Assembly (NCBI GenBank): GCA_038496675.1
Contig: CM076659.1
Coordinates: forward strand, 7,407,021 to 7,471,020
Direction: 5' to 3'
DNA: 64,000 nucleotides
From: Rachycentron canadum
Taxonomy: Eukaryota > Chordata > Actinopteri > Carangiformes > Rachycentridae
Each line of letters starts with the position of its first letter. Position 1 is the stretch's first letter. The notes under the pieces were generated by a model. The model made no database searches. It was not told the origin of the DNA and saw nothing but the letters and a program-made list of their open reading frames with translations. The translations under genes and the position numbers were made by a program. Below are positions 1 through 13,527 of the stretch, piece after piece.

Positions 1-2475
1 CAGCTGAGAGGTCAGGACTATGACGATGGACTAAGGTGAAGGTCTCCTGTCCTTCTAAGTTTAATCAGTGGTCTGACTCTTTAACCAGGCTGCAATCTCT
101 TTTCATTTCCCATCCCCAAAAGTTCACAGGGAGTTATATGGCCTCACCTTTTAGTGAAATGAAGACCTAACACATTTGAGGCCACGCCTGTGTTAACTTG
201 GTTCATTGTGAGCTAAATGTTTGTCATCGGCGTGTATGCACAGTCAGGGATCTAGACTCACAAAGAACAGCCTAAAGTAGGGCTTCATGTTTGTTCTGTC
301 AGCTACATTACCTTCCTTTTAACTATATTTTGAACCCCTCTTACGCACCCTGATTCACCCTCTCTATCGCTTTCCCATCAACACAAATATATAAAATGTC
401 CAGCTAACTGCACCCGATGACAATTTTTTCTAAAACTGTGGACTTGTCTCTCCACTTGGTCCCCTTTCTATTTGTAAAGTCATTTGAATTTACTGTCAAG
501 CAATATCCTTTTGTGTTTTGGTCTCCTGAGCAGAGATTTTCTTTAAACACAAATGGGCAGTTCTCTCGCTGCCTGACATTTCTCATTGCTCTACTTTGCT
601 GAGAGCTGTGATTCATCCTAGACCAAGGATAACTTACATAGCCTACCTCACTACCTACTGAGTCTCAGCTGCCCCCCCCCCCCAGTCTTCCTCTCAGTCT
701 CACAGTTTCTCTTTCACTGTTTTTGTCTTGCTCTCCTTCTGTAAAAAGGATTTCCCTATTGTTATTGTATTGTTACGCGTCTTCCTACGTTATGCCTGTC
801 CCTTTGCATTTGGCCTGGAAAGCTGTTTGACTTACTTTCTTTTTGCTGGTGATCAAAATCACAGAATTAAATGTGGTACACAAGGGCATTTCAATGGTAC
901 GCTGACAAATGAAAACACAGACAATGGAGGATTGACAGGTGGGACAAATTTAGCATGATGCCACCTATAGAACAGACAGAAAGTGCTTCTCAGGCTGTAG
1001 AAAGTCACTGCTGTATGTTTTTCCACTCATTGACAGTTAAGTGGTCATTTTTATAAACACACTAATGCCCCATTTTCTCGCTCCTGTCTTTGCTGTCTGG
1101 CTTTAACAAACCGATCTGTGTGTGCGTGTGTGCGTGTGTGTGTGTGCGCACGCTCTCTTTCCTGTCTTTCCCACTGTACAAACACCCACAAGTTTGACCC
1201 AGTTCTTATCTTATCCCAAAAATGAAAAGATGCGCCTGTCTGTCACACTCTATGCGGCTTTACGCCCCCAACCTACCAAACCCTACTGTCTTCTCGGTCT
1301 GGATCCTGAGCATCCAGGACCACCCTAGAACCCAGGACATCTGTTGTCCACACACGAGGGTACAGGAGGAAGATTTGGTCACAGGGGTGGCTGCCCAGCG
1401 GTCATTGTTGCAGAGCCAGCCAGCATGGATTACTTATTTTCCTACTGACTCTTGTTTGTGGGTTTTCTTCTCTTAATTGAAGGGACAGCATGGTTGTCAT
1501 GGTGACACCCAGGACATAAAGCTCGTTGTGAGCTGAGCCAAAGAGTGATCTCTTTGTGCTTTTGGCCTCTCTAAGTACTCTGCATGACCATAGCAAGAAA
1601 GCCATAATAGTACAGGTGTCTTTGTAGACAGGATGCAGTGAAATATTCAGTTTCAGACTATGACACCTGGATATTTCACTTTCTGTTTCAGTATTTACAA
1701 TAATTTCTTTTGTTTTGTTTTGCTTTGTTAGGTTGAACTAAAACTTTGATTGGATAAGGTGACGTGCTCTATCTGAGCTCATGTAAAAACAAGTCTCATT
1801 GTCTTATTAATAAGGGTACTTAGGTGGAATTGGTTAATGATACAGGGCTCCTGGCAATATTGAATTTCCTAGTGCTGTTAAATGACTGACAACTTCAGGG
1901 GCTGTAGCCTCTTCACACTACTTTGTGTGTGACAAATGAGACTTGATCCTGGCAGAATGCAGATCAGTCTGTAAGAGCCATCCACTCTGTAAGACGGGTG
2001 GCTTCCACTCATTCCTGCAGTTGTTGGATGGTTTCATGCTCATTTACACATAACGAGCAGCTGCGTCTTGTCTCAAACGAGGTGGGCGTTGAGGAGTGGA
2101 GCCTTAAGTCGGTTCAGTAGCTTGAGAGGACCTCCTCAAAGCTCCTCGGCTGGAGTCAAGAGGTGGGTGGGGGCAGAGGGTGAGAGTCTCTCTGTCCTCG
2201 CCAGGCGTGGAGGAGAGGGGCAATAAGAGGGTCAGGAAACGCAATAGAGGCAGACAGACACAGCGACAGGGGGTGTGCCCTCAGGGACAACTGAAGAAAG
2301 CAAGGTCAATGCTTGGAAAAGCACATCATTCCAACGTGCCACATCCAGTTATTTCATTTGTAACTTTGTTTGGAAATCAAGCTGCCCTCAAAAACATGAT
2401 TTTGTCTATGCCTTAGCTGTTCAACCCTAACAACCTCTTTTTCTCCCCTCTCTCTTTCCAGACCTCTTTGATTTA
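1..2475. other. Non-coding sequence upstream of the foxn2 start codon
   Basis: I see no coding exon here. A splice acceptor (pyrimidine tract then CAG ending at 2460) lies 15 bases before the foxn2 ATG, so at least one untranslated foxn2 exon must be further upstream. It is either inside this stretch or left of the window. A GC-richer patch at about 2050-2320 contains a possible donor (GTGGGT near 2162) but I cannot establish it as an exon. A C-run (672-683) and a GT microsatellite (1117-1152) are present. Confidence 0.6.
1117..1152. repeat. (GT)n microsatellite, interrupted
   Basis: GT units with GC interruptions upstream of foxn2. Confidence 0.85.
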
Positions 2476-5400
2476 ATGGGTCCAATCATTGGGATGTCAC
2501 CAGATAAGAAAACGGAAATTCCGGGTATGCAAGAGGAGCGAACGGGGCTCAGAGGTGTCTGTGGTGTAGGAACACTGCCTGAAGCGGAGTGTGCGTCCAG
2601 TCCGCTGGCGACCAGCGTGGATCGCACCGGAGGTACAGAGGATGAGGAGCTTACCAACCTCAACTGGCTCCATGAGAACCTGCTCCAAAACTTCACACTG
2701 GGGGGTCCTGAAGCTCAGCCCAGTGGCAGCCCCCTTTTTGACATCGAGGGAGACTACGGCTCCAGCCAGGGTCCATCATCCTCCTCCTCATCCTCGTCGC
2801 ACAGCAGAGGCAGGGAGCGGGACTCATTGAAGTCTAAGCCCCCATTCTCATTTTCTCTGCTCATCTACATGGCCATTGAGCAGTCTCCCAGCAAGTCTTT
2901 GCCTGTGAAAGAAATATATGGCTGGATTCTTGAGCACTTCCCTTATTTCTCTAATGCTCCCACCGGCTGGAAGAACTCAGTTCGTCACAACTTGTCCCTG
3001 AACAAATGCTTCCGTAAGGTTGAAAGGAGTTTGGGAAAGGTAGGTTGTCCTATCTTTCATACATTGACTGCACAGTTTAAAGTGTGGCCTTTGAATCTGT
3101 CATCATCAGTATATCTTGATGATATGATATGCAAATTTCGATAGGTCAAAATTTTGTCTGCTTTGTTTAGCAAAACACTGCTTGTGAACAGTGCATTGCA
3201 GTGTGAAGCTACAGTGTGGCTCATGTGACAGTGTCCGGGACTGTAACGCCGCTGCAGGAACCTCTGACTCTGCTGCGATAAGGGTGGAATCCAGTCAAGG
3301 TCACAGATACTCCCTCAGAGGAAATGCAAACACAGCACACTAAGATAGGACTTTATCTCCCGTAACACTAAAAGGTAGTGCAACTGTTTAAACCAGGGAG
3401 AAAAGCATCCCACAGTTTAAAACCTCATTGTCATGCTGTGAGAAGAAAGCAAACATGACCTAAACATCAGATGAGAGTTTGTAGGAAGAATCTTTGTCAG
3501 CCTAGTTCTGCTAGAATTATATTTGTGTCATGTTCACTTGTATTTGTGTTCCTTTTTATAGAAAGGAAAACAGAATGGAGAAGTTGGCCTTCTCATATGC
3601 ACATGCTTTTATGACAAAAGGTTAAACACATCCTGTATATCCTGCACAAACATTCTTGCAAAATGAATAGGATGTGAGTAAAACATTGGTTGTGAAATTG
3701 TTAATTTACTTCCTATTGATTGTGTTTCCATGAAGCATTCCACCCTTTGTGTTGAAAAACATGGTGAGGAACAGAAGAGAACTGCTTGAGAACTTTAAAG
3801 TCCCTGAAAATGTTTCTGTTAAGATTAATATTCATGATTAAATAAGAAAATGCTCAAAGTTAAACCCCTTTTTTTGTTGTAAAGAGTTTAATATGCTCCA
3901 CACTGAGGGAATATGGTTTGATGAGATTTGATTTATGATATCAGCACACCTCCAGGAGTACCTGTGTAAGACCTACATACGCAACCTAATTTACATGTTA
4001 CTATAACTGATCTGGGGAGTGACACAATGGTCGCCATATTGAGCTTCAGTATGAGTTCAGACTCAGCCCGGCTGTCCCTGGCTAAGACCTGATATTTTCC
4101 CACCACGGGAGGGGATGATGGTTAACACTCGGCGAGTGGCAACACGATGCGGCGCAGGCCGCTCAGCGTGCAGGTGCACAGCGTGAGCCCTTCGTCTGCT
4201 GAGAGACCAGCACCAGTTTCACATGACACACTGACTGGTGGTTTCCGTTACCATGGAGACATTTCCTTCTTCCTGCATCAGGGCTGGTTGGTAATCTGAG
4301 TCAAGGTTATTTCTCCTCCCCTCCCTCGCTCCCTCGCTCTATTCTCCTCCCAGACTGGGCAAGAATATGCTGCCATCAGATAATGTGACAGTTAACACAC
4401 TCCCGCACACATCACCAACAGACAAATCCATTCCTCGCACAGTGCTGTGGAGCAATTATTTCCTCCTTCAGTTGAAGCTGTTAAGGAATTCTTTCTAATG
4501 CATTTTCCACTCTTTTGTTACTGACATAGTGATTCTCTTACAACTACTTCTTTTTAAGTTTTTACCTTTTGTGCAAAATGAGTCTTGTATTAATGAGATG
4601 CGACACATCACTAAGCTGACTTCAGTGAAGTCCACTGCTTCACAGATTTTTGTCATCTGAGAATTTTCTGAACATAAAGCCTTTCACAAAAAGAAAAAAA
4701 AAATCTGTGCATCCTATATTTTTGTTCTTTTAGATTTTTAAACAATATAAGCATATGTTGCATAAAAGCCATGTTCCTTACTATCAAAATTGAGGAGTGC
4801 AGGAGTGCACTCATAAAGTTAGTGGAAAAGATGACAGACGTGAATATAAAGAATGCAGGATTCAACATAATCTAAACGTCTGCTTTGCTGATGTCTTATG
4901 TGTCATAAACACTGTATTTAAACATGGCCTCTGTTTGTTTATAAGAAAACAACAGGGATTTCATTAAAATATAATCAGAGCAATGAGAATAGTTTCCATT
5001 GAACCCGTAGCAGTTCAATGATCTTAAATTAGGACTTTCTGATATAAGAACATCTAGATTTGCTCTGAATCAAAATTCCTTGTTGCTACAGGCTTCTCAC
5101 TTTGGTTGCAGACGTTTGACCCTGCTCTTTTCCACAGGCCAATGGAAAAGGTTCTCTCTGGTGTGTTGACCCCGAGTACCGCCCCAACCTGATACAAGCC
5201 CTTAAGAAGCAGCACTTCCCTGCCGCACATGCCTTCTGCACACCACCCGCCTCCCCACCCAGGTAAACAACCATCATGACTTTCTGGGAATTTGTTTTTG
5301 GCACATCAGCTCTGTCTGTGTTACAGTAATATTACTGTACTGACATTACATTCTTTGGAATAGAAGGATCTAGGTTTTCTTCACAGTTCCTTTGCAAACT

Positions 5401-7672
5401 CATGTCTTCATGTCTTTTGTGCACCTTCCACAGTGCCTCCTCACCCCCTCGCCATCTCTTTCTACAAGGCTGCTCATTCAAAGGTGAGGCCGAAGCAAAT
5501 TTACCTCAGTTTTTAAATTTGGAAATACAATAGAAGCTGCCTGTAGATGTCTAGAAAATCCAATCAGTGTAGTTTTTTTTTTTTTTTGACCTTGTGTTTG
5601 TGCAGTATTTTGATTGTGTTGCCTTTGCACATTTCAGTCCCAGAACATTCAGCATCACTGTGCTTTTACCTTCAACTCTTGGTTTGATTCGTTGTTTTCA
5701 AGTCATTGATGCCTCATGTTGACCATAATGTTGAGAGCTCCCAGTCGATGTCTCAGCCTCTTCTTCCCCCCTCTGCCTCTTGGATTTGTAACCTTGACGA
5801 CAGGCAAAGGTTCTGCCGGTGCTGAGTGTCGTGCACTCAGTCTCACTGTAATCATTAATAATTTAGAGCCCCTGAAGTGAGCTATGAGGCTTTTAGACAC
5901 TTTGTCAGGTCTGAAAAGATTGGATGCACTCTCTCAATAACAGTGGCTAGAAATTATCCTTTTGTTGTTTTGGTGAATCTGCTAAATATCCTGTCCATTC
6001 AGGAAAGACTGTCCCTAGTTTAAAATGACTGAAGGAGCCCAGTCCTCCCAGTCCTGGTAGAGATGCCATGCTACCATGCTTTCATACCTTAGGACTGACC
6101 GTCGTGCATGTTCTCTCCTCTTCCAGAGTCTGACATTGATGCTGCCACTGCCATGATGCTCTTAAACTCTGCCCCCGGGCACCACGTTGACCCATGTAAG
6201 AGAATCCACCAGCAGCCATACATTCACCTGTTCTTCCAACTCTCTGTCTCCTACCCCTTACATACCACCATGTCATTGCTTAAATCTTCTGTTTATTTGT
6301 GTGCTTTAATTTGTTATTTGTATGTCACCAAAAATGTTGGTTCTTGCACTGGAACAGTTTCAAGAACATTACTTGAACCTGATTGTATATAATCTTTCCC
6401 GCATGTATTATTTTAAACGTGTATTGAAGGAAAAGAGCGACATCTAGGAAACTACAGCAGCAGCATCTTATCTTAGCTCATTCAGTAACGTGTTGTATGG
6501 TGTTTGTTAAATCTGTACAAAACCTGAAGTGTCAGGAATATTCCCAGTTTTACGGGGACTGGATTATGTGCTGGACAGGAAGTGACTTGTCCAGAAAAAA
6601 ATCACCCCACCAAGTATTCCTCAAAAACTTTATCATATCATTGACTTGAAAATGTTTTTAGAAAATATTATTGCAGCTGAAGAGGGTTTCAGAAAGTGTT
6701 GTGAAATGCTTCATGGTGAATCATGAATTTCATACAATTTTAAATTTGTTAAGATGTTTTTTAAAAATCCTAATTCACCCTGTCAATGCTTACACTTTAG
6801 ATTAGATTAGAATTTATTTAGCCTGCATTAAGTTTATTTGATTCATTGTTTGCAAAAGCCCCCTGAAGATCATTTAGTTTGAGTGGGTTTTGCTAATATT
6901 TGTACTTTCCTCATCTGTGTTGACTCTGCTTTAACATGCAGGCAGTGAGATATTTTTTTGAATCAAGTTTTCCCAGTTGGGCCAAGATTGATCTTAGTTC
7001 TTCTTTATACTTATAAACAAAACAGGCTAAAGTCACAATGTGTAGTGCACTATGTCTGATTTCTGCCTTTTTTTTTCTGCAGAAGAAAAGCTTTAAAAAA
7101 GCAGGTAGTTTACTGTACAGTTTCCCATGTAGAGTGTGTACAATTGTCATACATGACTATAACATGCGACATTTGTCATGCACTAACAAGCCTGTATTTG
7201 TATTTGAATGCATATTTATCACCTTGTCCATCTCCTGCTCTCCTCAGGCAATTCTGACAGCCCACTGGACCTCTCCAGACCTGACTCCGTTCTGGTCAGC
7301 AGTGATCCAAAGCAGGACCACAACTACAGCAGCGTAGCCCTGCAGCGCTGTTCTTCCCGCTCCTCCTCCTCGTCCCTCTCCTCCCTGGAAGAAGGAGGCT
7401 GCGACCGCAGGCAGTCCCGCCGTGCCGGCAGCGAGGGCTTCCACAGCGACGAGGACTCCGACCTCTGGGACGAAAGGGGCGTCCACCAGACTTCTCGACG
7501 TCCACCCGCCATCAAGTGGCCCGCCGGCAAGAGGGCGCGACGCGAGGTCAAGCCAGAGTTGGATGAGGAGCTGAAGGAAGCTGCCGGCTCCTTGCTGCAC
7601 CTCGCTGGTATACGCAGCTGCATGGAGGGCTCCAAACGTACTGTCAAGAGCACAAAACATAACAGGAAATGA
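2476..7672 (+). CDS. foxn2: Forkhead box protein N2 (5 coding exons)
   Basis: Exons 2476-3039, 5138-5262, 5434-5483, 6127-6195 and 7248-7672 join to 1233 nt (410 aa; human FOXN2 is about 431). FOXN2 is a nuclear winged-helix transcription factor. The protein starts MGPIIGMSPDK, closely like human FOXN2. Residues 57-69 hold the family motif DEELTNLNWLHEN, followed by a serine run (about 101-108). The forkhead domain covers about 121-215 and is split between the first two coding exons; WKNSVRHNLS (165-174) is the DNA-recognition helix and GSLWCVDPEY is in exon 2. Exon 4 gives ESDIDAATAMMLLN. The last exon carries an Arg/Ser-rich stretch, GSEGFHSDEDSD and the conserved tail DEELKEAAGSLLHLAGIRSC. 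Both sides of each intron fit GT-AG. FOXN3 is the closest alternative, but the N-terminus, tail and neighbours fit FOXN2. The Kozak context is weak (T at -3, G at +4). Confidence 0.95.
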
Positions 7673-8733
7673 ATTTTTTTTTTTTTTTTTTGTTTTGCCC
7701 CCTTCAGACTCCGGACCCTGTGAACCCTAACCTCTGACCCCTGATCGTGTGTCCCAGTGTGCCTCCTTCTCCTTATCTGATCGTTCATTGGCCATTTTGA
7801 GCCTTTACTTTTTGTTTGGGAATATCCCTGTCCAACAACACAAATGGCAATAGTATCGTTCACACAGGAGAACAAAGCCATATAGAGACTTTTGTAACTC
7901 GAGGGTAACTGCTTGGTTTGGGTGTTTGGGCTGTGGAGAACCATTAAGATACCTATCCAAAATGACCTGCCTGCTTCTGTTGGATTGGGAGGTGATTCAA
8001 GAATTTTTCCTTTTTTTTTTCGCTGAAAGACAAAATGGGAAAAGCTGAAGGTTTTATAACTCAAAGCGTTGCATGCTTCCTCCTCAAACCTGTATCCTCT
8101 TCCAAGTGAATCTATTTATGAAGCGAATGAGTGCATGTTTGTAACAGACAAAATCTAACCTCCTGGTGTTATCAGTTCTAATTTTTTGTGCTACAGAAGA
8201 AAATGCCACTGTTTTTGAAAGGAATTCTTGCTCTATGAATCCTCTTGAAAGAGAGATGCAATAATTAATCCACAACTTTTAGACATTAATTTCATGTTGG
8301 CATTTTTCAGAGTTGAGTATGCTAGTTAAACTTTACAATTAAGAGAATGAATGGAGTAGTATTATGATCTTGTTATGCGATAAACTTATTACACACGAGC
8401 TCTGACTCTATTTCAGGATTAGCAAGATGTGGAAATAGTATTACTCTGCCACTGCCAAATTTAGTTGCAAAGTTAGCTATACTACTTTGCTCACTTTTGT
8501 ATGGCCTTTACAATGCCATACAAATGGAAGCTGTTTTTTTTTGTTTTGTTTTTCATATTTGAAAATCCACTGCTCATCCTGTCAGTCCCTGTCATTCATC
8601 ACTGTGTTTTTGTTTTTTTTTTTACATATATTCACATGTTTTGGTGACAGCCTATGCAAAGTGAACATCTGCCACGTACTGCCAGATGTTCACTGTGTGC
8701 TCATAGGTTATCCTCCATAGATTTTTTTTTTTA

Positions 8734-8766
8734 TGTGTGTGTGCGTGCGTGCGTGTGTGTGTGTGT
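8734..8766. repeat. (GT)n/(GC) microsatellite in foxn2 3' UTR
   Basis: GT units with three GC interruptions, directly after a T-run. Confidence 0.85.
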
Positions 8767-11023
8767 ACCATAGTGCATGTCAACTTTGGCCTAAACCTGA
8801 GATGACGGTCACATGAAAAAAAAAAAAGACTTTGAAAAGGTGAGACTACTTTCCTCTGCTGACAAAGTGGTCATTCCACTCTTGAATACGACTGGCGTAC
8901 TGACGGATGTCCTCGCTACAGCTGTTATTGTACTATTGGTGATCTGCTTCCTTCTGGTCCTTTTGAATGCAGAGCTGGTTAATGTCAGGATCAGGAGCGG
9001 ACAGTAAATTGCCACAACTTGTTGCTCCATTATTTGGGTTTTCAGTTTGATTATACCTCTGTGTGTTCTCCTTGATTTAGTTTCATTTTCTGATCCTGTG
9101 GCCGAGTTCACAGACAGCTTGAGGAAAAGTGTTTCTGCTTTGGTTCAAATAAATGAAACATCCAGAGCTTAGAGCATATTCAAGTGCACAGAAGGAGAGG
9201 GGGACAACACAGTCTCGGCCAGAGTGGAGTGAACCTTCTACGTGCAGTCGCTCACAGGCGAGATGTCGAGGACCTGTGCTGCTGCTCTCCTGTTGTGCCC
9301 TCGCCTCTGGCCGGCCACTGGTGTTTTTCATTCTTCCTTCTAGAACAAAATCAGGAAGTGCACGCTCTCTTCTCAAGCTGTGAAATGGAGTGTTTATTGT
9401 CAGTTAATTGCATGCAGTTCACTGAGGGGGAAGTTGCTAGACACTTATGTTTTAAAAAAAAAAAAAAAAAGAAAAAAAAAAGAAAAAGGTCAATATTCTC
9501 ATTTGAACTTTAAAAAAAAAGAGAGGCTACACACTTGCTGTGCGCAGTACAAGGTAGCATGGAAGCGCACAAAGCTAACAAACTGAAAATTATATCATTT
9601 CTTCCCACAGTACTAGATCACGTTGTGTCACAGTGACTGTTAGTATAGCACGCATGCTCAGTGCCAAACATTTTCTTGTGCCACTGATGTAAAACTGCAA
9701 AGGGCCATCATTACTATATCCCCCTGCTGCCACAACGTAAATGTAATTTAGAGTGACAATGCCCTAGTTTTCTGAATCATCCCTAACAGGAAATGGGAGA
9801 GGACTCTGGTCAGTACAGTGACTTAACCAATCATTTTGGTTTATTTTTGTCGCTTTAGAGTCGGAACTGGTCTTACCAGAGAAAGCTTTGGTTCTCAGAA
9901 GTAATACTTGCATACACTGGTCTTGTTTAGCTGTGAAAAAAGAACAAATTATTGTTCATTAATCATCATCTTATTTATGACATTAATTTATGGGATTATT
10001 GAATGCATACTCTATCAAACGCTGGTCATTTGAAACAAATGACTGGGCACATTTATTTTTCTCCCTCTGTGAACTCTTAATAAGTATTTTGATTTCCTCC
10101 TTTATTTTACAGCAATACACTTTTTTTTCCTTTCACTATTTATAGTGATTAAGTATGCCAATATCTATTGTCTTTAGAGCGGGTGTTTTTGTTTTTAACC
10201 ATGACTGCCAGGTTTTCTTGATGTTTTGTTTTGCTTTTTGTTAGAAGACAGTTAATTAACATTGATCCTGAAACCTTTTGTTGCCAAAACTGATGTACAG
10301 CCGGGGTTTAAAATGGAAGAGGGACAAATTCCCCGTGTACTGTAGAAGTTCTCTGAAGCTAATTTAATTATTTTTACATTTGTCACATGTATTGTTTTAT
10401 TTTTTAGATATTATGACTAAGTAGTGACAAATTGAAGATTAGCTCTCGATCTTATCACAGATTAAAAAAAAAAAAAAAAAAAGACTGCCGCTCATAACTC
10501 AAGCTTCCAGGTGTCGCTATTGGATTTTGAAATGTTTTGAATATTACTGGAGAACTGGATCAGACTAAGTCACTCCCCAGACTGCTGCTGTTTAGTTTCA
10601 GACCTAACATTTGCAGAGAAATTATGGAGAGACTTGTAGAGGAAAATCTCACTCATTCTTTCTGTAGCACTTGCAAAAGAAATGTTATACTGGTCTCAAA
10701 GTGACAAAGTCTGTGGTCGAGCTACCTAAACGTGTCGGGGTCCCAGGACTTAAAACCCAGTTGCTTGGTCGCGCAACAGCTGTGATTGAATACTGATTAT
10801 GTGATTCTCTAAATTCTGTTGCAGTTCCTATGGGTATAATGAACATTTTGTTGCATTTGACAAAGCTGCCAACCCAGTATCAGTTTGTGTCAGTTGTCTG
10901 CCATGTCTATTAGACCGACACACCTTTTGGTTTTTGTATGCTAACCTCTGTTGATAAAATGTTTATAAGATTTATTTTCGCCAAAGATATGCAATTGCAT
11001 TATATATGGTATTACAAAATATT

Positions 11024-11029
11024 AATAAA
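11024..11029 (+). terminator. foxn2: Candidate poly(A) signal of foxn2
   Basis: AATAAA in an AT-rich context followed by a T/G-rich stretch (about 11036-11070). It is the last good signal before the intergenic region leading to ppp1r21. An alternative lies at 9148-9153. Confidence 0.45.
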
Positions 11030-11049
11030 AACCTGTTCTTGTTATCACT

Positions 11050-12800
11050 GTGGGCATCTTTTTGTTCCAGCAGCTCAGCTTTAGCATTTTATCACTGCAA
11101 ATAAGACTTGACATGTTTTTTGCACTCCAAACTCTCCTCCACAATAGAAGAATGCCATCACTTTATATTAGTAGCCCACACTAGCTAAATTTTTGATCAA
11201 CATTGCCACCTGCTGTGAAGGCTGCATTCTCTTGAACTAGCTATCTCTCCATGTGGCCGGTTTCTCAGTTTTCACATAACGGCATTACAGCTGGCAAATA
11301 TTTCCCACCATGTCCAGCAGTTTCGTGCCACTTTGCCTGCACAAGCTGTGCTCAGCACCACGTGTGGCTGCTTCACTGCACTTTTTTCTACTGCGCATCT
11401 TTTTGAATGCACCAACATGGCAGGCTGCCCGAAATGCACCTCACATTAATGTAGATTCCAGGGCTGTGCCAGTGATGGATGCATCATCAGATGTCCTCTA
11501 CGACACTCTTCGCTGTAAGTTAATTAGTCATGGAGGACTGTGGGATGAACACAGTGTGACCCTGAACAAGGGCTTGTCTGACTAGCCTCAGGCCCATTGG
11601 CACAGCTCTATTGTTCAATAGAGTCCTGTGTGTCGACTGGAAGAGGGGGGCTTCTCCCTACTGACTGCCTCAATTCAGCTGGAAATCAGAGCAGCATCAC
11701 CTCCCCCCCTCCCACACGGCCCTAGCAACCACGCCACGCCGACAGTTGCCAGGCAACCAGACAATGCTGGAGCCACTGGCTGTGGTGTGCATGTGAGAGA
11801 GTTTGTGTTTTGCCTGTATGCATTTAAGATCAGGAAGAGTGAGACAGCAGCAGAGGAAATGTCTTTCTTTGCTACAAAAACATTCAGCCCCTTTGTGAAC
11901 ACTGCACATGTTGCAAAATTAACAGCTGGTTGAACAAGAGCTCCACAGTTATGATTTCTTTAAAGAGATGGCAATACACTGGTGAAAGTATAAAGAGATT
12001 ATTATGGATTAGGTGAAATTAATCGTGTAGGATTTGAGCAGTGATGGCTGCGTTAACAACATGTCGTTTCACTTCGAGTCTAAACGAGGTCATGTGCGTT
12101 TTAAAGGGAGCTCGCAGAGACTATCCTTCACTGTGCTGCAACCCACTTGTTATTTTCTGACCTGGTTTTTGTTCATGCAAACCTTACCAGACTCCAACTC
12201 GGCAGTAAATAATTTATCATCACATCTCTTAATTGCAAATGGCATTAAGTCTCCTACTGAAAAAGCTAAAGGGAGAGGAAAGGATGTAATGATAATAGTA
12301 ATATTTCTATTTTTTTTCAGGCTTGATATTCACGTCACATTCAGACCTCCCTATAATTAACTGTACAATACAAATGTACAAGTAGGTACAACACATTACT
12401 GTATATTTTCAGGGTACGGTATCTATCACCAGTGTAATGTTACAAGATGTACCACTTTTTCTTTTCTATTTATAAATATAATCTCTTATTGTTTTGATCC
12501 TAGCATCTATCTATGTAATTACAATGGTGGCAGAGCAACTCAGATCATTAACTTAACTAAAAATAGTGCCTGCTGTAAAGCTGTAAAATAGTAATGCTGT
12601 CGTGTAAAAGTAAATGTTTGGCATTCAAACTATCTGCAAGCATATCAAAATAAAAAAAAATCAAATTATTATTATTATCTTTGTTATTATTAGTAGCAGC
12701 AGTAGTCTTGCAGACTGATTATCACATTATTTGGGGAATATTACTATTGATTTATCAGCCATTTGGGAAGTTGCAATAAGAAATCATCCCATTTTGTTTT
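11050..12800. other. Intergenic region foxn2-ppp1r21
   Basis: No exon recognised. Short open frames here (for example at 11310-11585) have no splice context or family resemblance that I can see. The right part (12400-12760) is AT-rich with ATT repeats near 12666-12690. Confidence 0.5.
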
Positions 12801-12819
12801 GTCTTTGTCTTTGACCTCC

Positions 12820-13527
12820 GAACACTAGACGGCGCCCTGCTCCCACCAGCGTCTGCCTCGTGAACTTTGACCTCTGAGCCTGAGCCTGTGGGTCCGATCT
12901 GATTCGAGGGGAAGGATTTAGTGGGTTTAGAAAATGAAAGTGTTTCTCCAGCTGAGTTGATCGTCAAAGCTCTTTCCTGAGGCCGCACTCGCTCTTTGAC
13001 TCTATCAGCGGGAGCAGCGTGCGGACACGGCTGCTGTCACGTGCCCTGACCTGAGCTACATGTGTTGCCCGCTGTCGGGATTTGTTTTGCTACCTAGCTA
13101 GTTAGCGCCCCGCTAGCCTGCTAGCTAGCCGGCTCTGTCATAGCTAGTAGTGCTAACGTTTCAAAAAAAAAAAAAAGCACTGCTGTCAACTCGGAATAAC
13201 ATCCTGCTTCAGAAATCGGTGCAAATCAGATGATCGGCAGCCGCCTCTTCCTCCGGGACTCATGACCGTCCCCTTTCTCGCAATGTGTCCGAGCACGGTT
13301 GCACCAAGGAACGGAACAAGCCTCCGGAAAGTGGTTAATGTCGGTGAGCTAGCCCACCTGACTTAGTCGCAGCTCACCGCGTCCACCGTCAACATTTCAA
13401 GCAGCGGACCGTGTGGAAAGACTGGGGTTTGGACAAGCTAACCGGGCGAACGGCGGCTAACCGGGCTAGCTAGGATAACGTTATCTAGCATCAACGGTTC
13501 GCGACGGGATAAAAGCTTGGATCGACG
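12820..13527 (+). promoter_or_regulatory. ppp1r21: ppp1r21 promoter and 5' UTR region
   Basis: GC- and CpG-richer than its surroundings and directly upstream of the ppp1r21 start codon. No TATA box stands out. It contains an E-box GTCACGTGCC at 13036-13045 and a striking density of CTAG/GCTAGC motifs at 13090-13160 and 13345-13480. The transcription start cannot be placed from sequence alone. Confidence 0.55.

Larger units (their letters stand above)
7673..11050 (+). other. foxn2: foxn2 3' untranslated region (inferred)
   Basis: AT-rich sequence without coding potential follows the foxn2 stop. It contains A-runs (about 9454-9488 and 10464-10482), a GT microsatellite (8734-8766), a possible early poly(A) signal AATAAA at 9148-9153 and a later one at 11024-11029. 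A 3' UTR of about 3.4 kb is inferred from the later signal; transcript evidence would be needed to fix its end. Confidence 0.5.

Noticed and set aside
3040..3144. Continuation of the foxn2 reading frame past the forkhead half
   Set aside because: It is intron read-through: a GTAGGT donor follows LGK at 3039 and the rest of the forkhead (ANGKGSLWCVDPEY) is at 5138.
7324..8064. 246-codon open frame on the minus strand
   Set aside because: It is the shadow of the GC-rich last foxn2 exon plus UTR; no domain is recognisable.
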